This document shows positions 61,946 through 64,000 of a stretch of DNA of 64,000 nucleotides, piece after piece. The DNA comes from MADRE2 sp964397015 (GTDB lineage: Bacteria > Desulfobacterota > Desulfobacteria > Desulfobacterales > Desulfobacteraceae). Numbering within the stretch: the first letter of the stretch is position 1; the number at the start of each line of letters is the position of its first letter. Below the pieces are notes generated by a model that had not been told where the DNA came from, did no database searches, and saw only the letters and a list, made by a program, of their open reading frames with translations. The stretch lies in NCBI GenBank assembly GCA_964397015.1, contig CAYNHL010000002.1, positions 1-64,000 on the forward strand. Reading direction: 5' to 3'. Both the position numbers and the translations under genes were made by a program.

Positions 61946-64000
61946 TTTTAATTATAAACCGGCGAATCAGTTGCTTGAGAGTGTCATTGTATGTGTTCAT
62001 CTTTATGACATCCTGTTTGATATCCTCTCCGCTCTGGCTCATTTCCCCTGCGCCGTCATTGACCCGGGTCATGTCGCCTGCAATGTGGGAGGCACTTTCA
62101 TCAAATGTATGTATACTTGTGTTGACCTGTTTCATGCCCTGGGCGGCGGTGGATGTTTTGTCCGCAATTTCCTGGACAGCCAGGGTCTGCTGCTCGATGG
62201 CAAGGGCGATTTCTTTGACAATTTCATTCATCCGTGAAAATGAATTGGAAATATTGTCCATGTCGCTCAAGGAGTCCTGTGAAGCATTGCGTACATTGTC
62301 TATTTTATTCTTTATGTCACTTGTGGCCAGGGCCGTCTGCTGGGCCAAAGTTTTGATTTCACCTGCGACAACGGCAAACCCCCGGCCTGCCTCCCCGGCC
62401 CGGGCAGCTTCGATGGTGGCGTTCAATGCCAGAAGATTGGTCTGTTCGGAAATTTCACTTATGGATTCCGTAAAAGACTGGATGGCTTCGGCAACGGAAC
62501 CTAGTTCGTTGAGCTTGTTGCTGGTGCGTTGAATCCAGTCTTCGGTCTCCTGGCTCATCTGCCTTGCCCGTGAGGCATTTTCAGAAATCTGGGTAATAGT
62601 GGAAGTCATTTCTTCCACAGATGAAGCGATCAAGTCAAGGTCGTCCGAGGCGCTGTTGACAACCTGGGAAGTGGACGATGCATCTTCGCTCACCTGGGAA
62701 GTAGATTGTGTAACAGCCTGGGTGATACCGTTCATGTCAGTCGCCGTGGCGCAGATACGTTCAGAGTGGTCCTGGATAATGCCGGCGGACTTTGAAAGCA
62801 GGGCGTGGTTTCTTGAGATGTCGGCAATCATCTGTTCAAGATTGGTCACAAAGGTGTTGAACCAGTTTGACAGTTCGCCTACCTCGTCCTTTGATTTTAT
62901 TTCGATTCTTTTGGTCAGATCCCCGTCTCCTTGGGCAATGTCCTTGAGATTTGTCGTGACATTGTTGATGGATTTGACCATGGCGTTGGATAAAATAAGG
63001 GCAACAGGTATCACTACGGCCAGGCAGACAAGGTATACCGCCAGGAGGATAACCAGGATTTTAATGGTGTTTTCAACCGCTGTTTCGTTGGATTTGAACA
63101 GGGAAAACGCCCCGGCAAACCGGCCATTGTCATATACGGGAAGAACGGCTTCCATGTATTTTGTATTGTTGACCTGCAAAATGCCTGTAACGGGAACCTG
63201 GTCTAAAAGCCGCCAGCTATCTTGAACGGTTTCAGGGATACCGGGGTTTTTCAATTCTTCATAATCGGGCAGTGTGCCGGTCGAAAAGGAGGCTTCGGCA
63301 AAGATATTGATACCCATGCCGGTCAGCTGGACAAGCTGGTCGACAAAGCTTTTGTCAAAGAACTTGGTCAATACGATCTGTCCTATATGGGCCGGTTCCA
63401 TTTGATCGGTTTCTTTGTTGAATTCATCCTGAGTTACGGGAATGCCCATTTTGATACCGAGCCTGTCATCGATGGAGACCAGCTTGAGGGTGGATTCCTT
63501 TGAAAGGACCTTTGGATCGCTGGCACTGAACGAAAGCCCGGGTACGGTCTTGGCGGTCTGGAAACGGCTTTTTTTAAGATCGGTATTGTTTTTCAGTGTG
63601 GTATATTTAAAAGTCTTTTGAGGGTTGACATAATAAAACCCGGCGATTCTTGTATCTGCACCGGTTTTCTGGGAAAATGAAACAAGCTCGCCATTGATGT
63701 CGTAAATGGCCATGCCGTGTATATCATCGGCGCATGCAGTTGAATAAACGGCATTGACCAGTTCGATAAAGGCAGGTTCTGTCATGCTCAGATCAAACTG
63801 TGATTTAAAATCAAGTATGAACTTGGTATTTTCGCCGATTTTGAAAAGCACGGCAGCCTGGCTGATTTTCTGATCCAGGTTGCTGCGCAGTTCTTCAATT
63901 TTGGTTGTAACGGTGTTTGCCGCTGTTTTCAATTGCGTGCCGGTTGCCTGGATATTCTGCTGGTAGATCATGTATGCGGCAGCAAGAGAAGACAGAACCA
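61935..64000 (-). CDS. Methyl-accepting chemotaxis protein (5' end truncated by window)
   Basis: At least 688 residues. The reading frame is still open at the right edge: codons upstream of the apparent ATG at 63971 encode VLSSLAAAY, the end of the first membrane helix, so the true start is outside. A periplasmic dCache-like sensor follows, then a second membrane helix ([21 protein letters not shown]), HAMP linker ([15 protein letters not shown]) and the signalling hairpin tip with [26 protein letters not shown]. It senses an external ligand for CheA. Confidence 0.95.
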   Translation of the reverse strand, partial: VLSSLAAAYMIYQQNIQATGTQLKTAANTVTTKIEELRSNLDQKISQAAVLFKIGENTKFILDFKSQFDLSMTEPAFIELVNAVYSTACADDIHGMAIYDINGELVSFSQKTGADTRIAGFYYVNPQKTFKYTTLKNNTDLKKSRFQTAKTVPGLSFSASDPKVLSKESTLKLVSIDDRLGIKMGIPVTQDEFNKETDQMEPAHIGQIVLTKFFDKSFVDQLVQLTGMGINIFAEASFSTGTLPDYEELKNPGIPETVQDSWRLLDQVPVTGILQVNNTKYMEAVLPVYDNGRFAGAFSLFKSNETAVENTIKILVILLAVYLVCLAVVIPVALILSNAMVKSINNVTTNLKDIAQGDGDLTKRIEIKSKDEVGELSNWFNTFVTNLEQMIADISRNHALLSKSAGIIQDHSERICATATDMNGITQAVTQSTSQVSEDASSTSQVVNSASDDLDLIASSVEEMTSTITQISENASRARQMSQETEDWIQRTSNKLNELGSVAEAIQSFTESISEISEQTNLLALNATIEAARAGEAGRGFAVVAGEIKTLAQQTALATSDIKNKIDNVRNASQDSLSDMDNISNSFSRMNEIVKEIALAIEQQTLAVQEIADKTSTAAQGMKQVNTSIHTFDESASHIAGDMTRVNDGAGEMSQSGEDIKQDVIKMNTYNDTLKQLIRRFIIKNDN

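Noticed and set aside
1..64000. tRNA, rRNA, CRISPR array, insertion sequence or prophage
   Set aside because: No cloverleaf or T-loop pattern, no regularly spaced repeats, no transposase or integrase and no phage structural genes were seen.

Overview
This 64 kb window is chromosomal DNA from a sulfate-reducing bacterium of the Desulfobacteria (Desulfobacter / Desulfobacula / Desulfotignum-like; the lineage is inferred from gene content only). The main evidence is a complete dsrAB pair at the left edge. It is supported by an Hdr-like iron-sulfur gene pair, a BFD-containing NifU, a selenocysteine-type gene and many small Cys-rich proteins. I see no rRNA, tRNA, CRISPR array, prophage or insertion sequence. 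The region reads as gene-dense core and lineage-specific genome, with mostly short intergenic gaps and many 1-8 nt overlaps.

Layout: (1) 1-4.6 kb: sulfite reductase dsrAB, preceded on the same strand by a TPR protein and a protein of unknown function. (2) 4.8-8.4 kb: dapA-like aldolase, YkgJ-type Cys-cluster protein, galU and a lytic transglycosylase. (3) 8.4-12.1 kb: a small unknown gene and a giant Endonuclease Q-UvrD helicase fusion. (4) 12.2-17.3 kb: an operon-like run of GGDEF regulator, thioredoxin/HEAT protein, cupin, HIT/GalT-like protein and an unknown. (5) 17.3-21 kb: glutamate dehydrogenase, MaoC-like protein and EamA transporter. (6) 20.8-23.4 kb: phage-shock module pspF / pspABC with a sigma-54 promoter. 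(7) 23.5-25 kb: orphan hdrC-hdrB pair behind an FNR-type box. (8) 25-30.7 kb: transglutaminase, ABC-2 exporter and MscS channel operon. (9) 30.8-32.1 kb: a LysR regulator divergent from a 62-residue small protein. (10) 32.2-37.8 kb: dppABCDF-type peptide transporter. (11) 38.3-43.4 kb: acyl-CoA dehydrogenase, short MetE-like protein, transglutaminase, HEAT protein and ferredoxin. (12) 43.5-49.6 kb: sigma-54 regulator, cfa, GGR-type reductase and clpB. (13) 49.8-54.9 kb: sulfur and cysteine block (Cys-rich HTH protein, serine acetyltransferase, cysteine synthase, nifS, nifU), then proC. (14) 55-60 kb: a redox operon of rubredoxin-like protein, rhodanese-rubrerythrin fusion, SelD-N-like flavoprotein and TVP38-Lpd fusion. 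(15) 60.1-64 kb: Xaa-Pro aminopeptidase and a chemoreceptor running off the right edge.

The most notable item is at 58941-59771. A rhodanese fused to a rubrerythrin-like ferritin domain has an in-frame TGA exactly at the catalytic cysteine, followed at the right distance by a SECIS-like hairpin. It looks like a selenocysteine rhodanese split by naive gene calling. Its operon partner belongs, by motif, to the flavoprotein family that also occurs as an N-terminal extension of selenophosphate synthetase. Other items are the EndoQ-UvrD fusion, a dispersed 19-nt element (AAGCCCGAAAGTTGAGTAA) in three intergenic regions, a tandem pair of 20-bp palindromes at 55.5 kb, and an FNR box positioned as a class II activator site in front of the orphan hdrCB.
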